24,808 bases of DNA. It comes from FEN-727 sp036508635 (GTDB lineage Bacteria > Actinomycetota > Geothermincolia > Fen-727 > Anoxymicrobiaceae). Position 1 is the first letter of the stretch, and the number at the start of each line of letters is the position of its first letter. Location of the stretch: contig DATCGY010000039.1 of the NCBI GenBank assembly GCA_036508635.1, positions 1-24,808 of the forward strand. Direction: 5' to 3'. The position numbers and the translations under genes were made by a program. The notes below the pieces were generated by a model. That model had not been told where the DNA came from. It did no database searches and worked only from the letters and a program-made list of their open reading frames with translations. Below, in pieces: positions 15,402-21,954 of this stretch.

Positions 15402-15450
15402 CACCCCCACCCTGGCCCTTCCTCAAGGGGGGAGAGCCATGGTGGGGGTG
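15402..15450. terminator. Strong hairpin between convergent genes (repeat-like)
   Basis: CACCCCCACC (15402-15411) and GGTGGGGGTG (15441-15450) are perfect 10-bp inverted arms. Inside, TGGC (15413-15416) pairs with GCCA (15436-15439), and CCTT with AAGG. The element fills the gap between the GNAT and CrtI-like genes and probably terminates both. Its 'CCCCCACCCTGGCCCTTCC' text resembles a widespread intergenic repeat style rather than unique sequence. Confidence 0.65.
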
Positions 15451-15473
15451 TAGATGATTGTTGGAGCCCAGGC

Positions 15474-17018
15474 CTAGAGCTTGTTCCAGTCGTTGAGCAG
15501 GATACTCGAAGTCGCGATGCCCGACGTCATCACCAGCGGCACGCCGCCGCCGGGGTTCGTGCACTGGCCTGCAAGGTACAGGCCCTTGACGGACTTGGAA
15601 CGGTAGCTCGGGCGGAACGGCCCCATGTTGCCGCCGCTCATCTCGAGCCCGAAGAAAGCGCCCTCCGGCAGGCGGAGCCGTCTCTCCAGCTCGACCGGCG
15701 TTACCGAGTCTATCCACTCGACCTTGGAGCGCAGGCCCGGGAACGCCCTCTTCTCGAGGGAGTCGACACAATCCCATGCCCATTCCTCGGCGATGTCGTC
15801 CCACTGGTGGTACTTCAGCTTGTAAGGTGCGATATAGATCGAGGAAAGCACCTGCTTGCCCGGGGGGGCGAGGTCGGGGTCGGAATGCGAGACGCAGCTT
15901 ATCAGGAAAGCGCCGTCATCCGGCCTGTACATGAGGCCCTTGTCGTAGAACTCGACCCACACATCGTCGAACTGGCGCCTCTCCGTCAGGATGACCGTCA
16001 TGTGCGAGCGCACCGAGTCGAGCTTCTCGCTCAGGCCGAGGTAGAACGTCGGCGCGGGGATGGAGCAGGGCTGGTTGCGCACCGCGCGCTTGACCGCGTA
16101 GGGGAGGTTTTCGACGCCGACGAAATCCTCGTACGTCGTGCGCGAGTGGACGTTTGAGATAACCGCTTTCGCCGATATCTCGCTGCCGTCCTCGAGCTTT
16201 ACACCCTGGGCCCTTCCGTTCTTCATGATGATCTTTTCGACCGCGGCGTTGAACCTGATCTCTCCGCCGAAGTTCTCGGTTATCTTTCCGAGCGCCTGGG
16301 GGATGGCGATCATGCCGCCCTTGGGATAGTAGTTTCCTATCCTTCCCATGTATGTGATGTTCGAATACAGCGCCGTGCACCTGTGGGCCGGAAGAGCCGC
16401 GTAGAGGTTTTCCCAGCCGAACATGAGGCGGATGCGGTCGTCTTTGAAGTAATGGTTCACCGCTTTGTCGAGCGTACGCGTGGCAAGGAACGCGGTGGGC
16501 GCCAGCGCGGGAAGCACCTCTTTGTGGAGGCCCATCTTGGCGAGCTGCGTTATCTTGCTGACGTCGCGGAGACCGGGCAGCGGGTTTGAGATCGCGGCGA
16601 GATACAGCTTGAAGATCTTTTCCATGTCTTCGCTGTACTTGTAGTAGCCCTTGACGTCCTGTGGCGAGATCTGGTTGACGACCTCGGCCATCGCGTCCAC
16701 TCCCTGGGGCAGCGTCACGCGGGTGCCGTCGTGAAGGATAGTGTCGTAAACGGGATCGAGTATGCGGTACTCGAGATAATCCTCGAGCCGCAGGTCGAGC
16801 AACTCGAAGAGCTTGTAGTAGAGCTCGTGGGCGATCACGAAGATGGCGCCGACGTCAGGTTGAAAGCCCTCGTGGTTATAGTTGGAACAGCAGCCCCCGA
16901 TGCGATGGCTCTGCTCCAGCACCAGGACCTTCAATCCCTCCTTCGAAAGGAGCGATCCGCAGGTCAGGCCCCCGACGCCGGATCCGATAATGACGACATC
17001 ATAGTCGTAACTTGTCAT
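15474..17018 (-). CDS. CrtI/RetSat-like FAD-dependent oxidoreductase
   Basis: This is a flavoprotein of the phytoene desaturase / retinol saturase type. The 514-residue product starts with the dinucleotide-binding motif VVIIGSGVGGLTCGSLL (8-24) and the ribose-binding LVLEQSHRIGGCC (given in parts: LVLEQ, HRIGGCC). It has YYPKGGMIAIPQALG in the middle and the C-terminal FAD motif GLYLAGQCTNPGGGVPLVMT. ATG 17018 has GGAGG 6 nt upstream. No carotenoid genes (crtB, crtE) are nearby, so a phytoene substrate is not supported; reduction or desaturation of another polyprenyl or lipid substrate is equally possible. It probably shares a transcript with the small membrane protein 53 nt upstream. Confidence 0.85.
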   Translation of the reverse strand: MTSYDYDVVIIGSGVGGLTCGSLLSKEGLKVLVLEQSHRIGGCCSNYNHEGFQPDVGAIFVIAHELYYKLFELLDLRLEDYLEYRILDPVYDTILHDGTRVTLPQGVDAMAEVVNQISPQDVKGYYKYSEDMEKIFKLYLAAISNPLPGLRDVSKITQLAKMGLHKEVLPALAPTAFLATRTLDKAVNHYFKDDRIRLMFGWENLYAALPAHRCTALYSNITYMGRIGNYYPKGGMIAIPQALGKITENFGGEIRFNAAVEKIIMKNGRAQGVKLEDGSEISAKAVISNVHSRTTYEDFVGVENLPYAVKRAVRNQPCSIPAPTFYLGLSEKLDSVRSHMTVILTERRQFDDVWVEFYDKGLMYRPDDGAFLISCVSHSDPDLAPPGKQVLSSIYIAPYKLKYHQWDDIAEEWAWDCVDSLEKRAFPGLRSKVEWIDSVTPVELERRLRLPEGAFFGLEMSGGNMGPFRPSYRSKSVKGLYLAGQCTNPGGGVPLVMTSGIATSSILLNDWNKL

Positions 17019-17071
17019 TAGAGACCTCCTGTCAATGTCCGCGCCCGGGATGGCGCGGCTCCCCGCCTACC

Positions 17072-17269
17072 TCAGACGAAAAGTCGGAATGGCATCTCGC
17101 GAGCCTCGGAAAGCAACTTGCGGATCCGGGTCCTGCGTTCCTCTTCGAGATTGAACGCCCACAAAGACCCGAGCAACGCGGCACCGAGCAGCAGGGCAAG
17201 GTTAGCCGCGAGCTTGATGGACTTCTTTGGGCGTGGCTGGACAGCACTGCCTTTTGATTTACGGCTCAT
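17072..17269 (-). CDS. Small one-helix membrane protein, 65 residues
   Basis: No family is recognised with confidence. The product has a basic N-terminus (MSRKSKGSAVQPRPKKS), a single hydrophobic helix (LAANLALLLGAALLGSLWAF) and a charged C-terminal helix EEERRTRIRKLLSEAREMPF. The plan is reminiscent of YtxH-like small membrane proteins. The frame is open to 17401, but the extra residues run through a likely promoter at 17308-17335. ATG 17269, with AAGGGG about 10 nt upstream, was chosen. It lies just before the CrtI-like gene on the same strand. Confidence 0.6.
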   Translation of the reverse strand: MSRKSKGSAVQPRPKKSIKLAANLALLLGAALLGSLWAFNLEEERRTRIRKLLSEAREMPFRLFV

Positions 17270-17307
17270 CTTCAGGCACCCCTTCTCTCGCTTGCAGACC
17301 GGTACAT

Positions 17308-17335
17308 ATTCTATCCCATGAAATGCCTTTGGCAA
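17308..17335 (-). promoter_or_regulatory. Promoter of the small membrane protein and CrtI-like genes
   Basis: TTGCCA (17335-17330) and TAGAAT (17313-17308) are 16 nt apart on the minus strand, about 40 nt before ATG 17269. The -10 box is identical to that of the cobalamin operon promoter. Confidence 0.55.
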
Positions 17336-17542
17336 GTAGATTTGTACTGAATGGTGTTTTTTAATTACCGTAAGCCTGCCACGACGGTACAGGGACGCCA
17401 AAACCAGAGAATCCGCGTTATGTTCCCCGTATGCCGGGTCCCCGGCGTGAGGTGGTTCATCGGTGCGCTGTCAAAGCCCTGGAGGTCGTTCTGGCGCGTC
17501 GGGAGAACTAATGGAGTACCCGGGAGAAAGGCGAGAAAGGTT

Positions 17543-18565
17543 GTGACGGTTGTGTGGAGAAGAGCGTTCGGTGTAGTGCTCATGGCGGCGCTCGCTGCGA
17601 TGGCACTATGCGCGTTTGGTCCTTCACCGGCCTTGGCTTCGGGTGGCAGCGACTCCCTCGGCGCCACGGCGCTCGCCACCGACTGGTACTTCGCCGAAGG
17701 CACGACCAGGGATAACTTCACGACTTACATGGCGGTGATGAACCCGGCTGCCAAGGCAACCGACGTCACCTTCACCTACATGCTGGCCTCGGGCAACCCC
17801 ATCACTGTCACCCACACGGTCGCCGCGAAGAGCCGCTACACCATCGATATCTCCGCGGACGTCGGCGCCAACCAGGACGTCTCCACGTTCATAAAGAGCA
17901 CCCTGCCCGTTGTCGCGGAAAGGCCGATGTACTTCAGGATGCCCGCCGACCGGACGGTGTGTCTCGATCCAGGTCATTCCGGGCATACGGGGAGCGAGAT
18001 CGACCCCGCGACCTGGCTCAACGTCGGTGACAACACGGGCGCGAGTGGGGAGCTCGAGTCCAACTGGGACCTCGCATGCAGGGCGAAAGCTCTCCTGGAA
18101 GAGGCGGGGTTCGAGGTCAGGCTCACAAAGGGCAGTGCGACGGCTTACGCTTCGCTCCGAACCCGGGCGGATATCGGCAACAAGTGTGACATCATGGTGC
18201 GGTTGCACTTCGACGATACGGGCTTCACCGGGGTCATGCGCCCACCGGCGAATGCGGCAAGGTGCCCGACGTCCGACCCGGGGCGAATAACGGTTGTAGA
18301 CCCGGCCGTTGCGGCAGGCAGCAATGAGCTTGCGACCTATCTCGCGCCCGCGCTTGGACTCACGGTGAAAGACGATACCGGGGGGACGAGCCAGGGCAAT
18401 AGTACGCCGCCCGGCCATCCGACCTGCCTTATCGGCAGCCTGCTCTCACGCGTACCGGTGGTCTGCATCGAAAACCCTGCGTCGGTCGCCCTCGACCCCG
18501 TGGGCAGGCAGCGGCTTGCCGTCGAACTTGTGAAGGGTATCGAAGCGTACTTCCAGGCCAGGTAG
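17543..18565 (+). CDS. Secreted N-acetylmuramoyl-L-alanine amidase (Amidase_3) with N-terminal surface domain
   Basis: The protein is exported and probably cuts the amide bond between muramic acid and the peptide stem. From GTG 17543 the product begins with a classic Sec signal (MTVVWRRAFGVVLMAALAAM...SPALASGG). A domain of about 95 residues follows, starting DWYFAEGTTRDNFTTYMAVM and ending VVAERPMYF, a type I associate with cell-surface proteins of anaerobic actinobacteria. The catalytic part is Amidase_3: VCLDPGHSGH (zinc His), GELESNWDLA (zinc Glu), IMVRLHFDD (zinc His) and, near the end, PVVCIENPASVAL with the catalytic Glu. The frame is open back to 17351, but that stretch lacks protein-like composition. 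It ends 12 nt from the convergent ferredoxin gene. Confidence 0.83.
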   Translation: MTVVWRRAFGVVLMAALAAMALCAFGPSPALASGGSDSLGATALATDWYFAEGTTRDNFTTYMAVMNPAAKATDVTFTYMLASGNPITVTHTVAAKSRYTIDISADVGANQDVSTFIKSTLPVVAERPMYFRMPADRTVCLDPGHSGHTGSEIDPATWLNVGDNTGASGELESNWDLACRAKALLEEAGFEVRLTKGSATAYASLRTRADIGNKCDIMVRLHFDDTGFTGVMRPPANAARCPTSDPGRITVVDPAVAAGSNELATYLAPALGLTVKDDTGGTSQGNSTPPGHPTCLIGSLLSRVPVVCIENPASVALDPVGRQRLAVELVKGIEAYFQAR

Positions 18566-18577
18566 TCCGGGTCATGC

Positions 18578-20251
18578 CTATCCCTGGCCACGGCGCCTCC
18601 CGCCACCGGTACCGGCGGGCCAAGCGGCGGATTGCCCGGGCTCGAATATGCGGATGCTTGCCGGTTCTGTCGGGCAAGTCTGCTCGCAGGCGCCGCAGCC
18701 GGTGCATTTGTCCCCAACAATGACAGGGCGCAAACCATTCGCGTCTATCGCATTGAAACGGCAGCGCTCCTTGCAGACGAGGCATGGCTTGCCCAGGTAG
18801 CCCAGGCACGTCTGCCTGTTCACGTGTGCGAGGCCGATCCTGACCTCACTCGTTCGCTGCCGTTCGATGGCCTTCATAGGGCAGACCCGCGCGCATGCCT
18901 GGTCGCACTGGTCGAATATGCAACCCGCCGTGCGAGGGTAGAACCGGGGTGTCCAGAGGTTGCCCAGGCCATCCTCCAGGCCCATCGGCTTGATACAGCC
19001 GGCCGGGCACGTCCGAACGCACTCCTCGCATCTGCTGCACGCGGCCAGGAACTTCGACTGGTTCTGCGCGCCGGGCATCCGCAGCACGGGACCCGACACC
19101 TGTCGAAGGCCGACCCCGTAGCCCGCGAGCAAGATCGCACCCAGGCTCAACGAACCGATGAACTCCCGCCTGTCCACAGTAAGCCTTCCCGCACCTCGAG
19201 GGGAGAGAAAGCATTCTTGAGCCTGGTCTCCACCTTCTTGAGCCGGGTCTCTCAGGCCCGTGTCTGGATTCGCATGCACGACAGATGCGACACTGCTAAC
19301 GCCGTCCCCACCCTGACGTTCTCCCCCCAAGGAGGTCGTCGATCTGGTACGCGCGCCTGCTCTGCCCCTGGAGGCATAGACCGGAAGCCCGAAACTCTGG
19401 AGCTCGAGGGCTCCGTTCGAGGGACATGCCGCAACGCAGTCTCCGCAGGCCGTGCAGTCGGCCGAGCGCAGCTTGCCACTTTCACGCTTCAGGAACGGTT
19501 CGGCCACCTCGAAGTCACATGACTTATAGCAGGCTCCGCAATCGATGCAAGCGCCCGTATCTTTCACAACCGAGACGGGGCTGATCAGGGCGGGCAGCCG
19601 CTTGCTTACCAGGGAGACAAGGCTCATCAGCGCGCCCATGGGGCAGAGCGCCTCGCACCAGAACCTGGGCCTGTAAGCGAGAGCAAGCAACAGTAGCGCG
19701 AGAAACAAGAATGGGACCTGGGGGAGCAGTATGTAATATACGCCGCGGTTCATGACGACAAGCGGGCTCGCGAAATACAGGAGGTTTACCCCGGCCAGGC
19801 CGAGCCCAAGCACACCCGCGAGGATGAGGTATTTCAGCCGCACGTGCCTGCGAACGAGTCCGGCTTTTTCACTGGCGAGGAGCCCTTTCATCTCACGGCC
19901 TTTGGGTTCGTAATACCTCAACTTCCGGGGCTTGGCCGCGCCGACGACGTCGAAGCAGGTGCCGAGTGGGCAGATCCAGCCGCAGAAGAACCTGCTCGAA
20001 AGCATGGTGAGCCCCAGCAGTATCCACGCGGGCCAGAAGTGAGCCGCAGCCGAGGCGCTTCTCGCTGTTATGAGGGAGTAGATGCCGGATAACGGGTCGA
20101 GACGAAGCATGAGATTGGACGGAGGCGTTGCAATCGGGGGATAAGCCGCTTTGAAGGCCACCACAACGAATAAGGCCAGGAAGGTGATCCTGACCGCCCA
20201 GCGCGCTATGGAGACGCCCGCCCCGCTATGCTTTCCGTGATGTTCTTCCAA
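18578..20251 (-). CDS. Membrane polyferredoxin, NapH-like fused to NapG-like
   Basis: This is a probable membrane electron-transfer protein. Residues 1-220 are NapH-like with about four helices and the CGWICPLG (90-97) and CEALCPMG (199-206) motifs. Two 4Fe-4S sites follow (CIDCGACYKSC 235-245; CTACGDCVAACP 266-277). A low-complexity linker (about 290-355) leads to a Tat-like DRREFIGSLSLGAILLAG (360-377), then a NapG-like part with further clusters (CSRCEECVRTCP 405-416; C444 to C457; C482 to C497; CTGCGACEQTCP 516-527). In the Nap system these are separate proteins. TTG 20251 has GAGGG 6 nt upstream and follows the DUF362 stop by 1 nt. The linker DNA contains a repeat found elsewhere in the window. 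The redox partner is unknown; DUF362 is the obvious candidate. Confidence 0.82.
   Translation of the reverse strand: MEEHHGKHSGAGVSIARWAVRITFLALFVVVAFKAAYPPIATPPSNLMLRLDPLSGIYSLITARSASAAAHFWPAWILLGLTMLSSRFFCGWICPLGTCFDVVGAAKPRKLRYYEPKGREMKGLLASEKAGLVRRHVRLKYLILAGVLGLGLAGVNLLYFASPLVVMNRGVYYILLPQVPFLFLALLLLALAYRPRFWCEALCPMGALMSLVSLVSKRLPALISPVSVVKDTGACIDCGACYKSCDFEVAEPFLKRESGKLRSADCTACGDCVAACPSNGALELQSFGLPVYASRGRAGARTRSTTSLGGERQGGDGVSSVASVVHANPDTGLRDPAQEGGDQAQECFLSPRGAGRLTVDRREFIGSLSLGAILLAGYGVGLRQVSGPVLRMPGAQNQSKFLAACSRCEECVRTCPAGCIKPMGLEDGLGNLWTPRFYPRTAGCIFDQCDQACARVCPMKAIERQRTSEVRIGLAHVNRQTCLGYLGKPCLVCKERCRFNAIDANGLRPVIVGDKCTGCGACEQTCPTEPASIRIFEPGQSAAWPAGTGGGRRRGQG
19214..19260. repeat. Dispersed repeat copy inside the ferredoxin linker
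   Basis: TTCTTGAGC recurs with a 21-nt period (19214 and 19235). The second copy belongs to a 27-nt block (19234-19260) that is identical, in inverted orientation, to 21464-21490 in the DUF362 upstream region. The block is read in frame by the ferredoxin gene and encodes about residues 331-346, with a DPAQEGG/DQAQE-like heptad repeat. Confidence 0.75.
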
Positions 20252-20252
20252 G

Positions 20253-21293
20253 TCAGACCCTCGCGATTCTCAACCTGTTATAGTCGATCTCGCCAAGGCC
20301 TGCGCGGTTCGCATACTTGATATAACCGATCGCGGAAGGGGAGACGCCGAAAAGGGTGCATGCGTATGCATCCGCTGCAACTACGTCGCGGCTGGCGATG
20401 ACGGTGTTGGCTGCGCGCGTGGGCCCGGGCCCGCCCGGGCCGTTGTCCAGCAGTATTGTGGTCGCGTCGACCACTGACAACCCCGGCCTGACAAGGGTGT
20501 TGAGATCGGCGATACCCTGGTGCAGACCGACGTTGTGGATGTTTGACATATCGGTCACGACGCCGATGAAGTTCTTCATGCCCAGTGAAAGCCCCGCGCT
20601 GCCGTGGTGCTTGGCCTTGGGGACGGTTACCACGAGGTTGGCCTTGAGGACCTCGGGATAGATGTTCGTTTGTCTCAGCGCGATGCCTTTGGGGACCGCC
20701 GCGTCAACTCCATGGCCGCTATCGCCTGCTCCGAAAGCCAGGATCTCTCCGCCGGCCTGCTTGACCGCGGCACCTATCCCATTGCTCGCAAGGCAGGTCT
20801 GCGCCGCTCCCCTGAGCGTATGGTCCATGACTATCACGCGCGTAGCACCGGCTTCGCGGCACAGGGCGACCACTTGTGCGGCAACTTCAGGGTGCGTACT
20901 CGTCCCCGCCTGGGGCCCGTCCATAAACGAGGCATTCGGCTTTACGACCACGGTGTACCCCGGTTTTACAAACCTTCCCATCCCGCCGATCGCGTCAATC
21001 GCTTTGCGCGTTATCTCCGCAGGGCTCGGCCCCATCGCGACGGCAAGATCGGCCGCGGACGTCGCCGCGGGCTGCGTCGCCGGGGCGCTGGAAGGAACCG
21101 TGGATCGGACTACCGGCTCGGCTTTCTTCCCGCATCCAGCCAGTGCCCCCAGCGAGCCCGCCAGCAGAAGGCCCCCCGCCCATCGCCCGGCTTTCTTGAT
21201 GAATTCGCGCCGCTCAAGGCTGCCCTCGAGGGCGCTGCGCGCCAACTCGATCTCTTCTTCGCTGAAGAACCCTGGGTCGAATATATCCTTCAT
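20253..21293 (-). CDS. DUF362 iron-sulfur-associated protein with Tat signal and lipobox
   Basis: DUF362 proteins occur beside ferredoxins in anaerobes; no general reaction is established. The 346-residue product begins with about 27 charged residues, then a Tat motif ERREFIKKAG (27-36), a hydrophobic stretch and a lipobox LAGC with C54, so export as a folded lipoprotein is predicted. The DUF362 core shows VVVKPNASFMDGPQAGTSTHP (in parts VVVKPNASFMDGP and AGTSTHPEV), VIVMDHTLRGA, KANLVVTVPKAKHHGSAGLS (in parts NLVVTVPKAKHHG and SAGLSLGMKNFIGV) and VIASRDVVAADAYA. There is no cysteine cluster of its own, unlike DUF362 forms with a fused ferredoxin; the downstream polyferredoxin, 1 nt away, may supply it. 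ATG 21293 has GGAGAAGAG upstream. Confidence 0.85.
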   Translation of the reverse strand: MKDIFDPGFFSEEEIELARSALEGSLERREFIKKAGRWAGGLLLAGSLGALAGCGKKAEPVVRSTVPSSAPATQPAATSAADLAVAMGPSPAEITRKAIDAIGGMGRFVKPGYTVVVKPNASFMDGPQAGTSTHPEVAAQVVALCREAGATRVIVMDHTLRGAAQTCLASNGIGAAVKQAGGEILAFGAGDSGHGVDAAVPKGIALRQTNIYPEVLKANLVVTVPKAKHHGSAGLSLGMKNFIGVVTDMSNIHNVGLHQGIADLNTLVRPGLSVVDATTILLDNGPGGPGPTRAANTVIASRDVVAADAYACTLFGVSPSAIGYIKYANRAGLGEIDYNRLRIARV

Positions 21294-21372
21294 CTCTTCT
21301 CCGTTCGAAGAATACCCGTTCTTTTGAAGACTACATTCGTTCAGCTTGCCTCCTCAATGATAAACGACAACC

Positions 21373-21394
21373 CGATAAAACAAGCGGTTTATCG
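21373..21394. promoter_or_regulatory. Short palindrome, possible operator
   Basis: CGATAAA and TTTATCG are perfect 7-bp inverted arms around ACAAGCGG, about 80 nt upstream of the DUF362 start. A related GATAAAC lies just beside it. Regulator binding is only a suggestion. Confidence 0.3.
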
Positions 21395-21440
21395 CAACCT
21401 CTCCTCCGCGAACCGCACCTACAGACCAAGTACTTGAGGG

Positions 21441-21490
21441 CGGTCTGTCAGGCCGCCCGGACCCGGGCCTGAGAGACCCGGCTCAAGAAG
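21441..21490. repeat. Repeat hairpin sharing 27 nt with the ferredoxin linker
   Basis: GGTCTGTCAGGCC (21442-21454) faces GGCCTGAGAGACC (21466-21478) with one mismatch, giving a strong stem. The second arm plus the following CGGCTCAAGAAG is part of the 27-nt block (21464-21490) identical to 19234-19260 in inverted orientation. Confidence 0.75.
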
Positions 21491-21629
21491 AGAGGGAACC
21501 AGACCATAGTCTTCCTATTCTCTTTAACTGCAGGGCGGGGGGTAGGTTACAGGGGGTACCTGTCGAAAAGAAACGATTGCCAGTTACGGCTATCTGTGCT
21601 CATTCTGGAAGGGGATGATAGGTGTGGAA

Positions 21630-21866
21630 ATGGAAGAGCATGTCTGCCAATCGTGTGGGGCGCCCGTTAAGCCCGAGGACTACGCCGAAGGCAGCGAGAA
21701 AGGCGACTTTTGCAGTTTCTGCATGGTTCACAACGAGTTCGCCGCTGATAGGGACCAGGTCAAAGCGAAAATCGCTCAGACTCTTGTTGAAACCAGGGGT
21801 CTCAACAAAGAACAGGCGGATGCCGCCGCCGAAGAGCAGATGGCAAGACTCGGCAGGTGGCAGTAG
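21630..21866 (+). CDS. Small putative zinc-ribbon protein
   Basis: This is a 78-residue protein with two CxxC pairs, CQSCGAPV and FCSFCMVH, about 20 residues apart. The pattern matches the putative zinc-ribbon family (zf-ribbon_2 type), which reads 'CQSCGMP...CxxC...GEFT' and has no assigned function. A C-terminal helical tail follows: KAKIAQTLVETRGLNKEQAD, then AAEEQMARLG. ATG 21630 has AGGTG 5 nt upstream; an ATG at 21615 would add MIGVE but has its purine stretch too close. It stands alone, divergent from DUF362 and convergent with the DUF4015 gene. Confidence 0.75.
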   Translation: MEEHVCQSCGAPVKPEDYAEGSEKGDFCSFCMVHNEFAADRDQVKAKIAQTLVETRGLNKEQADAAAEEQMARLGRWQ

Positions 21867-21867
21867 T

Positions 21868-21881
21868 CGTTCGGACGAACG
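21868..21881. terminator. Short palindrome after the zinc-ribbon gene
   Basis: CGTTCG and CGAACG face each other right after the TAG and are followed by a weak TCCTTT. The stem is short, so termination is only weakly supported. Confidence 0.25.
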
Positions 21882-21954
21882 TCCTTTGGAAAATCGAGGG
21901 GATTCATCTGCACGGTGCTTGAGGTGAAACCGAGAAAGGTCCTGGCTTCTTTGA

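Larger units (their letters stand above)
21294..21629. other. Divergent intergenic region, about 335 nt
   Basis: The region lies between the divergent DUF362 and zinc-ribbon genes. It holds a 7-bp palindrome (CGATAAA 21373-21379 with TTTATCG 21388-21394) that could be an operator for DUF362, and the repeat hairpin at 21441-21490. I found no convincing sigma70 promoter, known riboswitch or coding ORF in the rest. Confidence 0.5.

Noticed and set aside
17351..17542. N-terminal extension of the amidase
   Set aside because: It precedes a clear signal peptide and has non-protein-like composition; it also overlaps the opposite-strand promoter area.
18632..19522. 296-codon plus-strand ORF opposite the ferredoxin gene
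   Set aside because: Antisense to conserved cysteine motifs of the ferredoxin; no motif of its own.
21441..21500. TPP-like or other riboswitch upstream of DUF362 or the zinc-ribbon gene
   Set aside because: The CTGAGA resemblance is not backed by the other conserved blocks, and the same text occurs inside a coding region, so it is a repeat.
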